Counted from the first letter of the stretch, positions 16,567 through 25,828 are shown. The stretch: DNA of 64,000 bases from Micromonospora chokoriensis (GCF_900091505.1 NZ_LT607409.1:2232001-2296000), one strand, 5' to 3'. Program-made: numbers and translations. Notes: generated by a model from the letters alone, not told the origin.

Positions 16567-17675
16567 ACGGTCATTGTTACCGACCGGAGGGCTCCGCTGC
16601 TGGTCTGCGGCCGGGCTGGTGCGGACACCCGGCCCCGCGAGCACTCACAGGCCGGATGTGGCGGCCACCCTCGGCGACGGAAACCGCCCGCGCCGGTGAT
16701 CTCCAGGGCGCCACCCAGCGTCTCGGGCTCACCGCCGTCGAGCTGCGTCAGCGCCTCGGCCAGCGCGTACCCGACGGCGGTGAACACCGTGCTGGTCGCG
16801 CCGGCGGCGACCGGATCGGTGGCGGCGAGCTGGGCGGCGAGCCGCGGCCAGTCCGGGTCGCGGTCGGCCCGGTGCAGCTCGACGCAGTGCAGGCAGGGCC
16901 CGGCGGGTGGGCGGACCAGCGGCCCGATGACCGGTACGCCCTCGCGGAGGGTGACCAGCAGGTGTGGCTGCCGCCGCTGGGCGTGGCCGGCGGCGAGCAG
17001 CCCGGGTGGCCGGTCCGTGCCGAGGTGGACAACCAGGTCCACCCGACCGCCCCGGACCGGACGGGTGCCGGTGCCCGGCGCGACGCGGCCGACAGCGTCG
17101 CGTACGGCAGGTGTCAGCGGGTGGCCCAGCTCGCCGGCGGGGATGCCGGTGCCGACCAGGTCGACGGGGCGTACCGGGCCGGTGAGCTGGGGGATGACCT
17201 GTCCGACGCCGGCCTGGGCCAGCGCCACCGCCAACGGCGCACCGAGCGCCCCGGCACCGGTGAGCGTGACCCGGGCGGCCCGCCGCCGCCGCAGGACCTG
17301 TGCGGGGGTGCCCGGCAGTCGGGCAGCGGTCAGGGCCAGGGCTCCGGCCTCCGCCGTCAGCCGGGCACGAACCGGGCCGGCGAGGTCACGGGGGAGCAGG
17401 CTGTGCGCGGGCACCAGCAGGCCGGCCGTCCGCAGGGCGTCGAGCAGCGTACGCGCCTCGTGGGCGGTGACCTGGACGGTGGCTGCCTGCGCCAGCACGG
17501 TGCGCTCGCTGCGGGTGCCGTCGATCAGGTCGAGCAGGTGGGCGGCTCGGGGGTTGGCCAGCTCCAGCAGCACGGCAAGCCCCGGCCCGACGCCGAGTTG
17601 GAGGGTGTGCCGGTCCCGCCAGAGCCGGTTGAGGCCGGGCAGCAGTGTGGGGCGGGGCAGTGGGATGCGACTCAT
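16563..17675 (-). CDS. ThiF/E1-like protein, cyclodehydratase-type, function unknown
   Basis: A 370-aa protein. The middle has a Rossmann nucleotide loop, VTLTGAGALGAPLAVALAQAGVG, as in ThiF/MoeB/E1 enzymes. Further on, PCLHCVELHR and a terminal CEC give Cys-x2-Cys and Cys-x-Cys pairs that could hold zinc. The first 110 residues resemble the winged-helix, peptide-binding part of cyclodehydratases that modify ribosomal peptides. The Asp and Arg residues needed for adenylation are not obvious. No precursor peptide is seen nearby, so a housekeeping role with the coupled UbiB-type kinase is possible. ATG 17675 gives the best start. Confidence 0.6.
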   Translation of the reverse strand: MSRIPLPRPTLLPGLNRLWRDRHTLQLGVGPGLAVLLELANPRAAHLLDLIDGTRSERTVLAQAATVQVTAHEARTLLDALRTAGLLVPAHSLLPRDLAGPVRARLTAEAGALALTAARLPGTPAQVLRRRRAARVTLTGAGALGAPLAVALAQAGVGQVIPQLTGPVRPVDLVGTGIPAGELGHPLTPAVRDAVGRVAPGTGTRPVRGGRVDLVVHLGTDRPPGLLAAGHAQRRQPHLLVTLREGVPVIGPLVRPPAGPCLHCVELHRADRDPDWPRLAAQLAATDPVAAGATSTVFTAVGYALAEALTQLDGGEPETLGGALEITGAGGFRRRGWPPHPACECSRGRVSAPARPQTSSGALRSVTMTV

Positions 17676-17715
17676 GGTCGCTGATCGTGACCGTACCTTC
17701 GCGTTCGGTCGATCG

Positions 17716-17777
17716 TTGTCCACAGGTGCCCGGCCCTCTGTCCAGGGTTATCCACAGGCTTCGGCGGGTTTTCCACA
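17716..17777 (+). other. Cluster of three DnaA-box-like 9-mers
   Basis: TTGTCCACA (17716-17724), TTATCCACA (17748-17756) and TTTTCCACA (17769-17777) lie in one orientation within 62 bases, just upstream of the ThiF-like gene. The first two match the actinobacterial and general DnaA-box consensus; the third has one change. No dnaA, dnaN or other oriC gene is in the window. Confidence 0.55.
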
Positions 17778-17830
17778 GCCCGCCGGGACGCCTGTCAGTC
17801 ACCCGACATCCCAACGCACCCCCGGACGGC

Positions 17831-17868
17831 GACGGGGCGGGGTGGCCGTCGGCCACCCCGCCCCCGTC
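17831..17868 (-). terminator. Hairpin terminator after the DUF5679 gene
   Basis: A GC-rich stem of 17 bp with one bulged C (17831-17847 with 17851-17868) lies 12 bases beyond the stop of the zinc-ribbon gene. Confidence 0.6.
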
Positions 17869-17879
17869 AGCGGTACGGG

Positions 17880-18050
17880 TCAGACCTTGGCCTTGCCCAG
17901 GATGCGGTTCACTGTTGTCCCGCACACCGGACACTTGCCCTTGGCCATGTTCATTCCGGTCTTCGAGACCTCGACGTGTCCCTCGAAGTCCCGCTTCTCC
18001 TTGCACTTCACGCAGTAACCGTTGTAGGTCGTCTGGGCCTGGTCGGCCAC
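17880..18050 (-). CDS. Small zinc-ribbon protein (DUF5679)
   Basis: A 56-aa protein with two CxxC pairs, GYCVKCKEKRDF and GKCPVCGTTVNRILGK, arranged as a zinc ribbon; this matches the small DUF5679 family widespread in actinobacteria. GTG 18050 has GGAGGG five bases before it; an upstream ATG at 18140 would add a low-complexity extension and is less likely. Function is unknown. The high Lys content and zinc ribbon suggest nucleic-acid or ribosome association, which is inference. Confidence 0.8.
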   Translation of the reverse strand: MADQAQTTYNGYCVKCKEKRDFEGHVEVSKTGMNMAKGKCPVCGTTVNRILGKAKV

Positions 18051-18562
18051 GGTGCCCTCCTCGTCTCGTCCGCCGGTCGATGCCGTCCCGGCGGGGGTGC
18101 CCGGCGGCGGGCCACACGGGGCGCCGGCGCTGGGTTTCACTCCGCGGCCACCTTCGTGACCGCTGGTCCGCGGACCCTACCCAGGTCTGGGCAGTTCCAT
18201 GTCAGCTGTGCATCGACACTGTGAGCAAGTCGACGTCGAGAGTGTGCACGGCGAAATAGGTCGGATAAGTCAGTTTGGCGGGGACACGCCGACCAAACCC
18301 TCACAGCCACCCGTGCGGGTGCCCCCCGAGGCCGCATCCAGGACGGTGATCACCTACGGTGAGAAGGCGTCGCGTAAGGCCGCCATCGGCGTTCACGAAG
18401 GGTGACGAGATGGCTCGACGACGTCGCTGTCAAGAAATTTTCCGGACTCCTGGCGACCAATCACCACTTTCTGGGCGCGTGTCGCACGGTTGACTCTTGC
18501 GGACCCCTGGTCAGTACGCATTAGCTTTCCTTCGTGACACGTAGCCGAGGCTGCGCGGGCCA
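18051..18562. other. Long intergenic region without a convincing gene
   Basis: About 510 bases between the zinc-ribbon gene and the YgjP-type gene. It is less GC-rich than its surroundings around 18430-18540 (AAGAAATTTTCC, TTAGCTTTCC). A possible TTGACT -35 at 18490-18495 lies 19 bases before TACGCA and could serve the next gene. A 27-codon frame at 18410-18493 has a weak ribosome-binding site but no recognisable product. I see no RNA gene or repeat. Confidence 0.4.
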
Positions 18563-19096
18563 GTGATGGCGGGGACGCGCAAGCCGGTCGTCGAAGTGCG
18601 GCGCAGCCAGCGCCGACGACGTACGGTGTCCGCGTACCGTGACGGTGAGCGGGTGGTCGTCCTCATCCCGGACCAGTTCTCCCGCGCCGAGGAGAGCGAG
18701 TGGGTCGACCGGATGCTCGCCCGGCTCGCCGCCCGGGAGGGACGCCTCGCCCGCTCCGACACCGAGCTGCTGGCCCGGGCCACCCGGCTGATCGACCTCC
18801 ACCTCGCCGAGTACGCCTCGAAGGCCGTGCCGGCCAGCGTCCGCTGGGTGACCAACCAGAACGGCCGATGGGGGTCCTGCACTCCCGCCGACCGCAGCAT
18901 CCGGATCTCGCACCGGGTCCAGGAGATGCCCGACTGGGTGATCGACTACGTGCTGCTGCACGAGTTGGCGCACCTCATCGTGCCCAGCCACAATGCCCGC
19001 TTCTGGGCCCTGGTCGGCCGCTACCCCAGGGCGGAGCGCGCGCGGGGCTACCTCGAAGGTGTGGCGGCCGCCTCCTGTGCTCCGGTCTCCACCTGA
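18563..19096 (+). CDS. YgjP-like M48-type metallopeptidase (DUF45)
   Basis: A 177-aa protein. HELAHLIVPSHNARFW contains the HExxH zinc motif with a downstream His, and the preceding RWGSCTPADRSIRISHRV segment (WGSC) is diagnostic of the YgjP/DUF45 family. The N-terminal half is a basic strand-rich domain (VRRSQRRRRTVSAYRDGERVVV). Starts at GTG 18563 or ATG 18566 are equally possible; no strong ribosome-binding site is visible. In other bacteria these proteins are soluble, with unknown substrates. Confidence 0.85.
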   Translation: MMAGTRKPVVEVRRSQRRRRTVSAYRDGERVVVLIPDQFSRAEESEWVDRMLARLAAREGRLARSDTELLARATRLIDLHLAEYASKAVPASVRWVTNQNGRWGSCTPADRSIRISHRVQEMPDWVIDYVLLHELAHLIVPSHNARFWALVGRYPRAERARGYLEGVAAASCAPVST

Positions 19097-19254
19097 TCTG
19101 GCCCTCGCCGAACCCTCGGGGCTCCCCGTCGACCTGAGCGCCTCGATCCACTCGTGTTCCTGAATACCGCGCTGTCGACGGCTCTCGGACACCGCGACGT
19201 CAATGACGTCGAGTCGATCATGCGGGCCTGTGGTGTCAGGGCGCTCCTGGCCGG

Positions 19255-19345
19255 GTCGATGGTCTGGGCCGATGGTCTGTGCCGATGGTCTGTGCCGATG
19301 GTGTGGGCCGATGGTCTCGGCCGATGGTCTGGGCCGATGGTCAGG
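19255..19345. repeat. 13-bp tandem repeat (minisatellite), seven units
   Basis: Seven consecutive 13-base units, with consensus GCCGATGGTCTGG, start at 19255, 19268, 19281, 19294, 19307, 19320 and 19333 without any phase break. Units differ at only one to three positions. The array lies in a 325-bp non-coding gap; a 13-base period would shift the reading frame, so it is not a protein repeat. Confidence 0.9.
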
Positions 19346-19421
19346 CGGGTTGGGGCGGGTTCTGCCAGGTGGGCCGGACCGGATGGGGTGACACTGCGGG
19401 GCGGGGCGCTAGGGTCGGTGG

Positions 19422-20030
19422 GTGGCACGACGGGTGGTAGTGGCGTTGCTCGGGCCGGTCCAGTGGTCGCCGCCGGGCGTCGACCCGGCGGAGTGGCGGG
19501 CAGCGCTCGCGGAAGACGTCATCGACCTGCTCGCCACGCTCAACGAGGTGGAGATCGCGGTCGCGGTCACCCCGGCCGACCGGGCCCTGGCCGACGCGGT
19601 GGTCTGGCCCGGCACCGCTGTGTACGAGGTGGCCGAGCCGACGCCGAACGCGGTGTTCGCCGCACTGGAGGGCTACGACCAGGCGGCGGTGCTGGTCGGC
19701 GACGTGCCGGACCTGCCCGCGCTGACCGTCGGCAAGCTGCTGCGCCCGCTCACCACCCGACCCGTTGCGGTGGCCCCGGTCGACGGCGGTGGCGCGGGTC
19801 TGCTCGGTGTGGCGGTACGGCTGCCCGTGCCGGGCTGGGTGCCCCCACTGGACCTGGACACGGCGACGCCGGCGGAGGTGCGGTCCGGTGCCCCCCGACC
19901 CGGGGACGTCGCCGTCACCACCGGTTGGCGACGGCTGCGCGGCCCGGCCGACCTGGCCACGCTGGACCCGGCCTTCGAAGGGTGGGAGGCGACCCGCGCC
20001 CTGCTCTCCGGCACGGGCCGCCCCGCCTGA
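19422..20030 (+). CDS. Hypothetical protein with nucleotidyltransferase-like (DUF2064/CofC-like) fold
   Basis: A 202-aa protein. Residues about 55-110 include FAALEGYDQAAVLVGDVPDLPAL and PVAVAPVDGGGAGLLGVAV, resembling the DxPxLP and substrate loops of the GT-A/DUF2064 (CofC-like) fold. The N-terminal GxG nucleotide loop of true CofC is not clear, so the activity is uncertain. The GTG start has TAGGGT six bases before it and no ribosome-binding site, indicating a leaderless transcript. It sits between the minisatellite and the convergent DUF2342 gene. Confidence 0.6.
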   Translation: MARRVVVALLGPVQWSPPGVDPAEWRAALAEDVIDLLATLNEVEIAVAVTPADRALADAVVWPGTAVYEVAEPTPNAVFAALEGYDQAAVLVGDVPDLPALTVGKLLRPLTTRPVAVAPVDGGGAGLLGVAVRLPVPGWVPPLDLDTATPAEVRSGAPRPGDVAVTTGWRRLRGPADLATLDPAFEGWEATRALLSGTGRPA

Positions 20031-20244
20031 CACCAACCAACCAGCCGGCCCTGGCCAGCCAGTCCTCGGCCAGCAGGCTCTCGGCCAGCTTGGACGAGTG
20101 GGTCCGCACCCAGGACGAGGCTGGCCCGCCGGCTCGACGTGCGGTGAGCGGTATACCGGTCATTCCCCGTCCGTCCCGACGGAGGTCGATGACAACCCCG
20201 CCGGCCCTGGTTGTGTTGTTCAGACGTCGAAGGCGACGTGTGCA

Positions 20245-20275
20245 CCGGGCGCCCGCGACACACGCGGACGCCCGG
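20245..20275 (-). terminator. Hairpin terminator after the DUF2342 gene
   Basis: A 7-bp stem, one mismatch and 5 bp more (20245-20257 with 20263-20275), 5-nt loop, about 30 bases past the stop. Confidence 0.55.
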
Positions 20276-20304
20276 GTTCGACGCTCAGGCGTCAGGGCCC
20301 AGGC

Positions 20305-21594
20305 TCACGCCTTGGTGTCGCCGTCGCCGTCGGTCTCGTCGGGCTTGCCGGGGGCCTTCTCCTCGACCCCACCGGGTGCGGTGAAGTCGAAGCTGTCCAG
20401 CTCGCTCAGATCCATGTCGTTCATGGCGAAGGCGACCGGATCGGCGAAGTCGTCGTCCGAGGGGAGCAGGTCCGGGTGCCCCCAGACGGCGTCGCGACCC
20501 TCGATGCCGCGGTGCTGGGTGAGCGCGGCCCAGAGCGCGGCGGCCTCGCGGAGCCGGCGCGGGCGCAACTCCAGGCCGACGAGCGCCGCGAAGGTCTGCT
20601 CGGCGGGCCCGCCGGCGGCCCGGCGACGGCGGAAGGCCTCGCCCAGCCGGACGACGTTGGGCAGCCGGTCGCTGGCGGCGCTGTCGACGACGTGGCACAC
20701 CCAGCCCTCGACCAGGGCGAGCGCGGTCTCCAGTCGGGCCAGCGAGGCCTTCTGGGCGGGGCTGTCCTCCGGAGTGAAGATGCCCTCCAGGGCGATCGCC
20801 TGCATCGACTCCGGGTCGGTCGGGTCGACCCGGCCCATCGCCTCCTCGATCGCCTCCCGGTTGACCCGGATGCCCGAGGCGTACATCTCGACAGCGCTGA
20901 GCACGTGCCCGCGCAGCCACGGGACGTGCTGGAAGAGCCGCTGGTGGGCGGCCTCACGCAACGCCACGTAGAGGCGGACCTCGTCCTCGGGAAGCTCCAG
21001 GCCCTCGCCGTACGCCCGGATGTTGGCCGGGATCAGCGCGGCCGTGCCGGCCGGGCCGAGCGGCAGCCCGATGTCGCCGGCGGAGAGAACCTCCGCGGCG
21101 AGCGAACCGAGGGCCTGGCCGAGCTGGCCGCCGAAGAGCGCGCCACCGAGGGTGGCCACCATCGACTGCATCGGGCCGAGCTGGGCACGGGCCTCGGGCG
21201 GCACCAGGTCGCCCATCGCGCCGACCATCCGGCTGGCGACCGGGTCGCAGAGCTTGCGCCACACGTCCAGCGTCTTGAAGATCCACTCGTTGCGGTTCCA
21301 GGCGACCGGCGACTGGATGCCCGACGGCCACGCCGAGGCCGGCTCCAACCACAGGTCGGCCAGGCGCAACGCCTCCTCGACCGCGTTGCGCTCATACGGT
21401 GACACCGCCGGGTCGCCGGCGGCCGCGAGCTGGCTGGCCGCTACCTGCCGGGCCAGGTCCCAGTTGACCGGCCCGCTGCCCGGCGAGGAGAGCAGGTGCT
21501 GCATCTGCGACATGAACTGCTGCATCTGCGCGGGATCGTTGGGGTCTGGTGGTTGCCCACCCGGGAGCGCGAAACCGAACGGAATATCAGGCAC
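20305..21594 (-). CDS. DUF2342 zinc-dependent metalloprotease-family protein
   Basis: A 429-aa protein of the actinobacterial DUF2342 family (M. tuberculosis Rv3195 type). It begins VPDIPFGFALPGG, has a glycine-rich LGGALFGGQLGQALG stretch near residue 160, and includes LREAAHQRLFQHVPWL, the segment said to be the metal site in this family, although it is not a classic HExxH. The acidic C-terminus is unstructured. GTG 21594 is used because the family starts at this motif. It is divergent from the PDZ protease, as in mycobacteria. Confidence 0.8.
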   Translation of the reverse strand: MPDIPFGFALPGGQPPDPNDPAQMQQFMSQMQHLLSSPGSGPVNWDLARQVAASQLAAAGDPAVSPYERNAVEEALRLADLWLEPASAWPSGIQSPVAWNRNEWIFKTLDVWRKLCDPVASRMVGAMGDLVPPEARAQLGPMQSMVATLGGALFGGQLGQALGSLAAEVLSAGDIGLPLGPAGTAALIPANIRAYGEGLELPEDEVRLYVALREAAHQRLFQHVPWLRGHVLSAVEMYASGIRVNREAIEEAMGRVDPTDPESMQAIALEGIFTPEDSPAQKASLARLETALALVEGWVCHVVDSAASDRLPNVVRLGEAFRRRRAAGGPAEQTFAALVGLELRPRRLREAAALWAALTQHRGIEGRDAVWGHPDLLPSDDDFADPVAFAMNDMDLSELDSFDFTAPGGVEEKAPGKPDETDGDGDTKA

Positions 21595-21709
21595 GACGTC
21601 TACGGTACGCGGGCCGCGCCCCTGGTAGCCGCCGCTGGCGTTGCGCTGAGGGCGAAGTCGCGTGGCGCATCCGGCGGGCGGCGTCCGGCCGGTCGGTACG
21701 CTCTGCGGC

Positions 21710-22723
21710 ATGAGACGTCGCGGCCTGACGGTCCTGCTCGGTGCCCTGTTCACCGCCCTGCTGAGCATCGGGGTGCTCCGGGTTCCGATCCCGTACGTGG
21801 TGCTCGGGCCCGGTCCGACGGTCAACACCCTGGGCACGGCCGACGGCAAGGAGGTCATCCAGATCTCCGGGCGGGAGACCTCGACCTCGGCCGGGCAGCT
21901 GCGGCTGACCACGGTGGGTGTGCAGCCCACGGTGCGGCTGCGGGGAGCGATCGCGGGGTGGTTCTCCGACGACGAGGCGGTGGTGCCGCGGGAGCTGGTC
22001 TACCCGCCCGGGGAGTCGACGGAGCAGGTCGAGCAGCGTAACGCCGAGGACTTCAAGGCGTCGCAGACCAGCGCGGAGACCGCCGCGCTACGGGAGCTGG
22101 GCTTCCCGGTGCAGGTGGTCATCAAGACGGTGTCCGGGGACGGCCCGGCCGCCGGGGCGCTGAAGGCCGGCGACGTGATCACCTCGGTCGACGGTCAGCC
22201 GGTGCCGGTGGCCGCGAAGGTCACCGAGCTGGTCCGGGCCAAGCCCGTCGGCACGGCGTTGACCATCGGCTACACCCGCGACGGCGTACCGGCCACCGTC
22301 TCGGTGACGAGTCGCGAGCAGGACGGCCGACCGCGCATCGGTGTCGAGATCGACCAGCAGCAGCCGCACCCGTTCACGCTCGGCATCGACCTGGAGGACA
22401 TCGGCGGCCCGAGCGCCGGTCTCATGTTCGCTCTGGGGATCGTGGACAAGCTGACCCCGGCGGATCTCACCGGTGGGCAGATCATCGCCGGCACCGGCAC
22501 CATCGACGACGAGGGCGCTGTCGGCCCCATCGGTGGGATCGCCCAGAAGCTGGTCGGCGCGAAGCGCGCCGGGGCGAAGGTGTTCCTGGTTCCGGCGGAC
22601 AACTGTGCCGAGGCGGTCCGCAATCCCCAGCCGGATCTGCCGCTGTTGCGGGTGGGCTCGTTGGACGAGGCATTGACCGCTCTGGAGACGTTGCGCGGGG
22701 GCGGTCAGCCGACCCGTTGCTGA
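21710..22723 (+). CDS. Membrane-anchored PDZ-Lon-like (S16) protease
   Basis: A 337-aa protein with one N-terminal transmembrane helix (residues 4-24), a PDZ domain around 135-210 (GPAAGALKAGDVITSVDGQPV) and a C-terminal Lon-type S16 domain. The catalytic serine is in GGPSAGLMFAL and the likely dyad lysine in GGIAQKLVGAKRAG. The architecture matches YlbL/Rv3194c, processing proteins at the outer face of the membrane. ATG 21710 has TACGCT seven bases upstream and no Shine-Dalgarno, so a leaderless transcript is likely. Confidence 0.9.
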   Translation: MRRRGLTVLLGALFTALLSIGVLRVPIPYVVLGPGPTVNTLGTADGKEVIQISGRETSTSAGQLRLTTVGVQPTVRLRGAIAGWFSDDEAVVPRELVYPPGESTEQVEQRNAEDFKASQTSAETAALRELGFPVQVVIKTVSGDGPAAGALKAGDVITSVDGQPVPVAAKVTELVRAKPVGTALTIGYTRDGVPATVSVTSREQDGRPRIGVEIDQQQPHPFTLGIDLEDIGGPSAGLMFALGIVDKLTPADLTGGQIIAGTGTIDDEGAVGPIGGIAQKLVGAKRAGAKVFLVPADNCAEAVRNPQPDLPLLRVGSLDEALTALETLRGGGQPTRC

Positions 22724-22813
22724 CCGACGTGACCGTGCCCCGACACGTTCAGGATCACCCCGTACTCTGGGTGCCTGGTCGGAGCCGATCACATCGAGCG
22801 TGCGGAGCCAACA

Positions 22814-25807
22814 GTGGTCATGCGTAGCAGCAGCCCCCTTCCGAGGATGAGCCGGCGCGGGCGCGTCACCATCGCCGTCCTGGTCGGGGTGTTCGTGCTC
22901 TTCACCCTGCTCGGGTGGGGTGTCCAGGCGTGGACCGACTGGCTGTGGTTCGACGAGGTCCGCTACACCGAGGTCTTCACCGGAGTCCTGCTCACCCGGC
23001 TGGTGCTGTTCCTCGCCGTCGGGCTCGGCATGGCGGTGATCGTCGGCGGCAACCTGTGGCTGGCCCACCGGTTGCGTCCGCGGCTGCGCCCGCACTCGGT
23101 GGAGCAGGCCACCCTGGAGCGCTACCGGATGGTGCTCAGCCCGCGACTCGGCACCTGGATCGCGTTGACCGCCGCGGTGGTCGGTCTCTTCGCCGGTCTC
23201 TCCGCGCAGAACCGGTGGAACCAGTGGATGCTCTTCCGCAACGGCGGTGACTTCGGGATCAAGGACCCGGAGTTCGGGGTGGACATCGGCTTCTACGTCT
23301 TCCAGTTGCCGTTCTGGCGTTACCTGCTCGGCGTCGCCTTCACCGCTGTGGTGCTGGCGGTCATCGGCGCGCTGGCGGTGCACTACCTGTTCGGCGGGGT
23401 TCGCCTCCAGGGTGTCGGGGACCGGATGAGCAACGCCGCCCGCGCGCACCTGAGCAGCCTGGTCGCTGTCTTCGTGTTGCTGAAGGCCATCGCGTACGTG
23501 TTGGACCGGCGGGCGATGCTGCTGGAGTACAACGAGGGCGTCAAGCTGTACGGCGCCGGCTACGCCGACGTCAACGCGCTGCTGCCGGCGAAGGAGATCC
23601 TGGCCTACATCTCGATCGTGGTGGCGATCGCGATCATCGTCTTCTCCAACGCCTGGATGCGGAACCTGGTCTGGCCGGGCATCTCGCTGGCGCTGCTCGG
23701 CGTCTCCGCGGTGGCCATCGGCGGCATCTACCCCTGGGCGGTGCAGACCTTCGAGGTCAAGCCGAGCGCGAAGGACAAGGAAGCGCCGTACATCCAGCGC
23801 AGCATCGACGCGACGCGGGCGGCGTTCGGGCTGGGAGCCACGCAGACCACCCCGTACGCGGCGAACAACCTCACCCCACCGGCGAGCCTGGTCACCGACA
23901 CGTCGGTGGTGCCCAACGTGCGGCTGCTCGACCCGCAGTTGGTCAGCGAGACGTACACCCAGCTCCAGCAGGTGCGTGGCTTCTACGACTTCGGCCCCAA
24001 GCTGGACATCGACAGGTACGGGGTGAACGGCAAGGTCTCCGACTACGTGGTCGGCGTCCGGGAGATCAACTACGGCGAGTTGACCGACCAGCAGAACACC
24101 TGGATCAACCGGCACACCGTCTACACCCACGGGTATGGGCTGGTGGCCGCCCCCGCCAACCAGGTGGTCTGCGGCGGGCAGCCGTTCTTCGTCTCCGGCT
24201 TCCTCGGCGAGAAGACCCAGGAGGCGTGCTCCTCGCAGACCGAGCAGATTCCGGCCAAGCAGCCGCGGATCTACTACGGCGAGCGGATGGCGGCGGACGA
24301 CTACGCGATCGTCGGGCAGTCCGACCCGAACAAGAAGGCCGAGTTCGACAGGCCGGTCGGTGAGGGTGGCGGCGAGTCCTACACCTACACCGGCGAGGGT
24401 GGCGTCGAGATCGGCTCGTTCACCCGGCGCCTGCTGTACGCCATCAAGGAGCAGGAGTCGAACTTCCTGCTCTCCGAGGCGGTCAACAAGGACTCCAAGC
24501 TGCTCTACGTGCGCAATCCCCGGGACCGGGTGGAGAAGGTCGCGCCGTTCCTCACCCTGGACGGCGACCCGTACCCGGCGGTGGTGGACGGTCGGGTGCA
24601 GTGGATCGTCGACGGCTACACGACGGCGGCCAGCTACCCGTACGCCGAGCGGGTCAACCTGCAGACCGAGACGACCGACGAGTTGACCAACCGGGGCACG
24701 TTCCAGCTGGCCCGGGAGAACGTCAACTACATGCGCAACTCGGTGAAGGCGACTGTCGACGCGTACGACGGCACCGTGACGCTCTACGAGTACGACGACA
24801 CCGACCCGGTGCTCAAGGCCTGGAACAAGGCGTTCGGCGGTGACCTGATCCAGCCGAAGGCGGACATCCCGGTGGAGCTGAACGAGCACTTCCGCTACCC
24901 GGCGGACATGTTCAAGGTGCAGCGCAACCTGCTCACCAAGTTCCACGTGACCAACCCGGGCGACTTCTACTCCGCACAGGACTTCTGGCAGGTGCCCAAC
25001 GTGCCGGACGCTCCGGACAGCGGCCAGAAGCAGCCTCCGTACTACCTCTTCACCCAGTTCCCGGGCCAGGACAGCCCTCGGTTCCAGCTCACCTCGGCGG
25101 TCACCCCGAACGGCCGGCAGAACCTCGCCGCGCTGATCTCCGGGTCGTACGTCGACGGGAAGCCTCGGCTGGAGGTGCTGGAGTTGCCGGACCAGACCCG
25201 GATCTCCGGCCCCGTCCAGGTGCACCAGCAGATGACCAACAACGCGAACATCCGTCAGCAACTCAACCTGCTGTCCAGCAACCAGGCACAGGTGCAGTAC
25301 GGCAACCTGCTCTCGTTGCCCTTCGCCGACGGCATGCTCTACGTCGAGCCGGTCTACGTGAAGAGCAACCAGCAGGACGCGTACCCGCTGTTGCAGAAGG
25401 TGCTGCTCTCGTACGGTGACGGTGGCTCCTTCGTGGCGCTCGCCGACAACATCAACGACGGCATCAAGCAGTTGGTCGAGCAGGGTAAGAAGGCCGGGCA
25501 GGGCGCGCCGCCGACTCCGCCGCCCGGGGGCAACCCGACGAGCCCGACGCCGACGCCCACGCCGAGCGGGTCCGCCACGCCGACGCCCACGCCGAGCGCC
25601 GGCGCCAGCACGCCGCCGCCGACCGGTGACCTGGCTGCCGCCGCGGACCGGGTGCAGACCGCGATCACCGAGGTGCGGGCCGCGCAGGCGTCCGGCGACT
25701 TCGAGCGGTACGGGCGCGCGCTCAAGACGTTGGACGAGGCGCTGACCGCGTTCCAGCAGGCGCAGCAGGCCGCCAACCCGAGTGGCAGCCCGAGCGCCGG
25801 CGGCTGA
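22814..25807 (+). CDS. UPF0182 family membrane protein
   Basis: A 997-aa protein. The first ~340 residues contain about seven transmembrane helices, including VTIAVLVGVFVLFTLLGW and the conserved TDWLWFDEVRYTEVF stretch. A large extracytoplasmic domain follows, with the family motifs KDKEAPYIQRSIDATR and PRIYYGERM. Residues about 895-935 are a Pro/Thr low-complexity linker, then a short helical tail. The M. tuberculosis counterpart is Rv3193c. Function unknown. ATG 22814 or the second ATG at 22820 could be used. Confidence 0.92.
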   Translation: MVMRSSSPLPRMSRRGRVTIAVLVGVFVLFTLLGWGVQAWTDWLWFDEVRYTEVFTGVLLTRLVLFLAVGLGMAVIVGGNLWLAHRLRPRLRPHSVEQATLERYRMVLSPRLGTWIALTAAVVGLFAGLSAQNRWNQWMLFRNGGDFGIKDPEFGVDIGFYVFQLPFWRYLLGVAFTAVVLAVIGALAVHYLFGGVRLQGVGDRMSNAARAHLSSLVAVFVLLKAIAYVLDRRAMLLEYNEGVKLYGAGYADVNALLPAKEILAYISIVVAIAIIVFSNAWMRNLVWPGISLALLGVSAVAIGGIYPWAVQTFEVKPSAKDKEAPYIQRSIDATRAAFGLGATQTTPYAANNLTPPASLVTDTSVVPNVRLLDPQLVSETYTQLQQVRGFYDFGPKLDIDRYGVNGKVSDYVVGVREINYGELTDQQNTWINRHTVYTHGYGLVAAPANQVVCGGQPFFVSGFLGEKTQEACSSQTEQIPAKQPRIYYGERMAADDYAIVGQSDPNKKAEFDRPVGEGGGESYTYTGEGGVEIGSFTRRLLYAIKEQESNFLLSEAVNKDSKLLYVRNPRDRVEKVAPFLTLDGDPYPAVVDGRVQWIVDGYTTAASYPYAERVNLQTETTDELTNRGTFQLARENVNYMRNSVKATVDAYDGTVTLYEYDDTDPVLKAWNKAFGGDLIQPKADIPVELNEHFRYPADMFKVQRNLLTKFHVTNPGDFYSAQDFWQVPNVPDAPDSGQKQPPYYLFTQFPGQDSPRFQLTSAVTPNGRQNLAALISGSYVDGKPRLEVLELPDQTRISGPVQVHQQMTNNANIRQQLNLLSSNQAQVQYGNLLSLPFADGMLYVEPVYVKSNQQDAYPLLQKVLLSYGDGGSFVALADNINDGIKQLVEQGKKAGQGAPPTPPPGGNPTSPTPTPTPSGSATPTPTPSAGASTPPPTGDLAAAADRVQTAITEVRAAQASGDFERYGRALKTLDEALTAFQQAQQAANPSGSPSAGG

Positions 25808-25828
25808 TCCACCACCGGGAGTCGTCTC

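Noticed and set aside
18410..18493. A 27-codon frame starting MARRRRCQEIF
   Set aside because: Weak start signal, no known family and no conserved context. It is mentioned only inside the intergenic entry.
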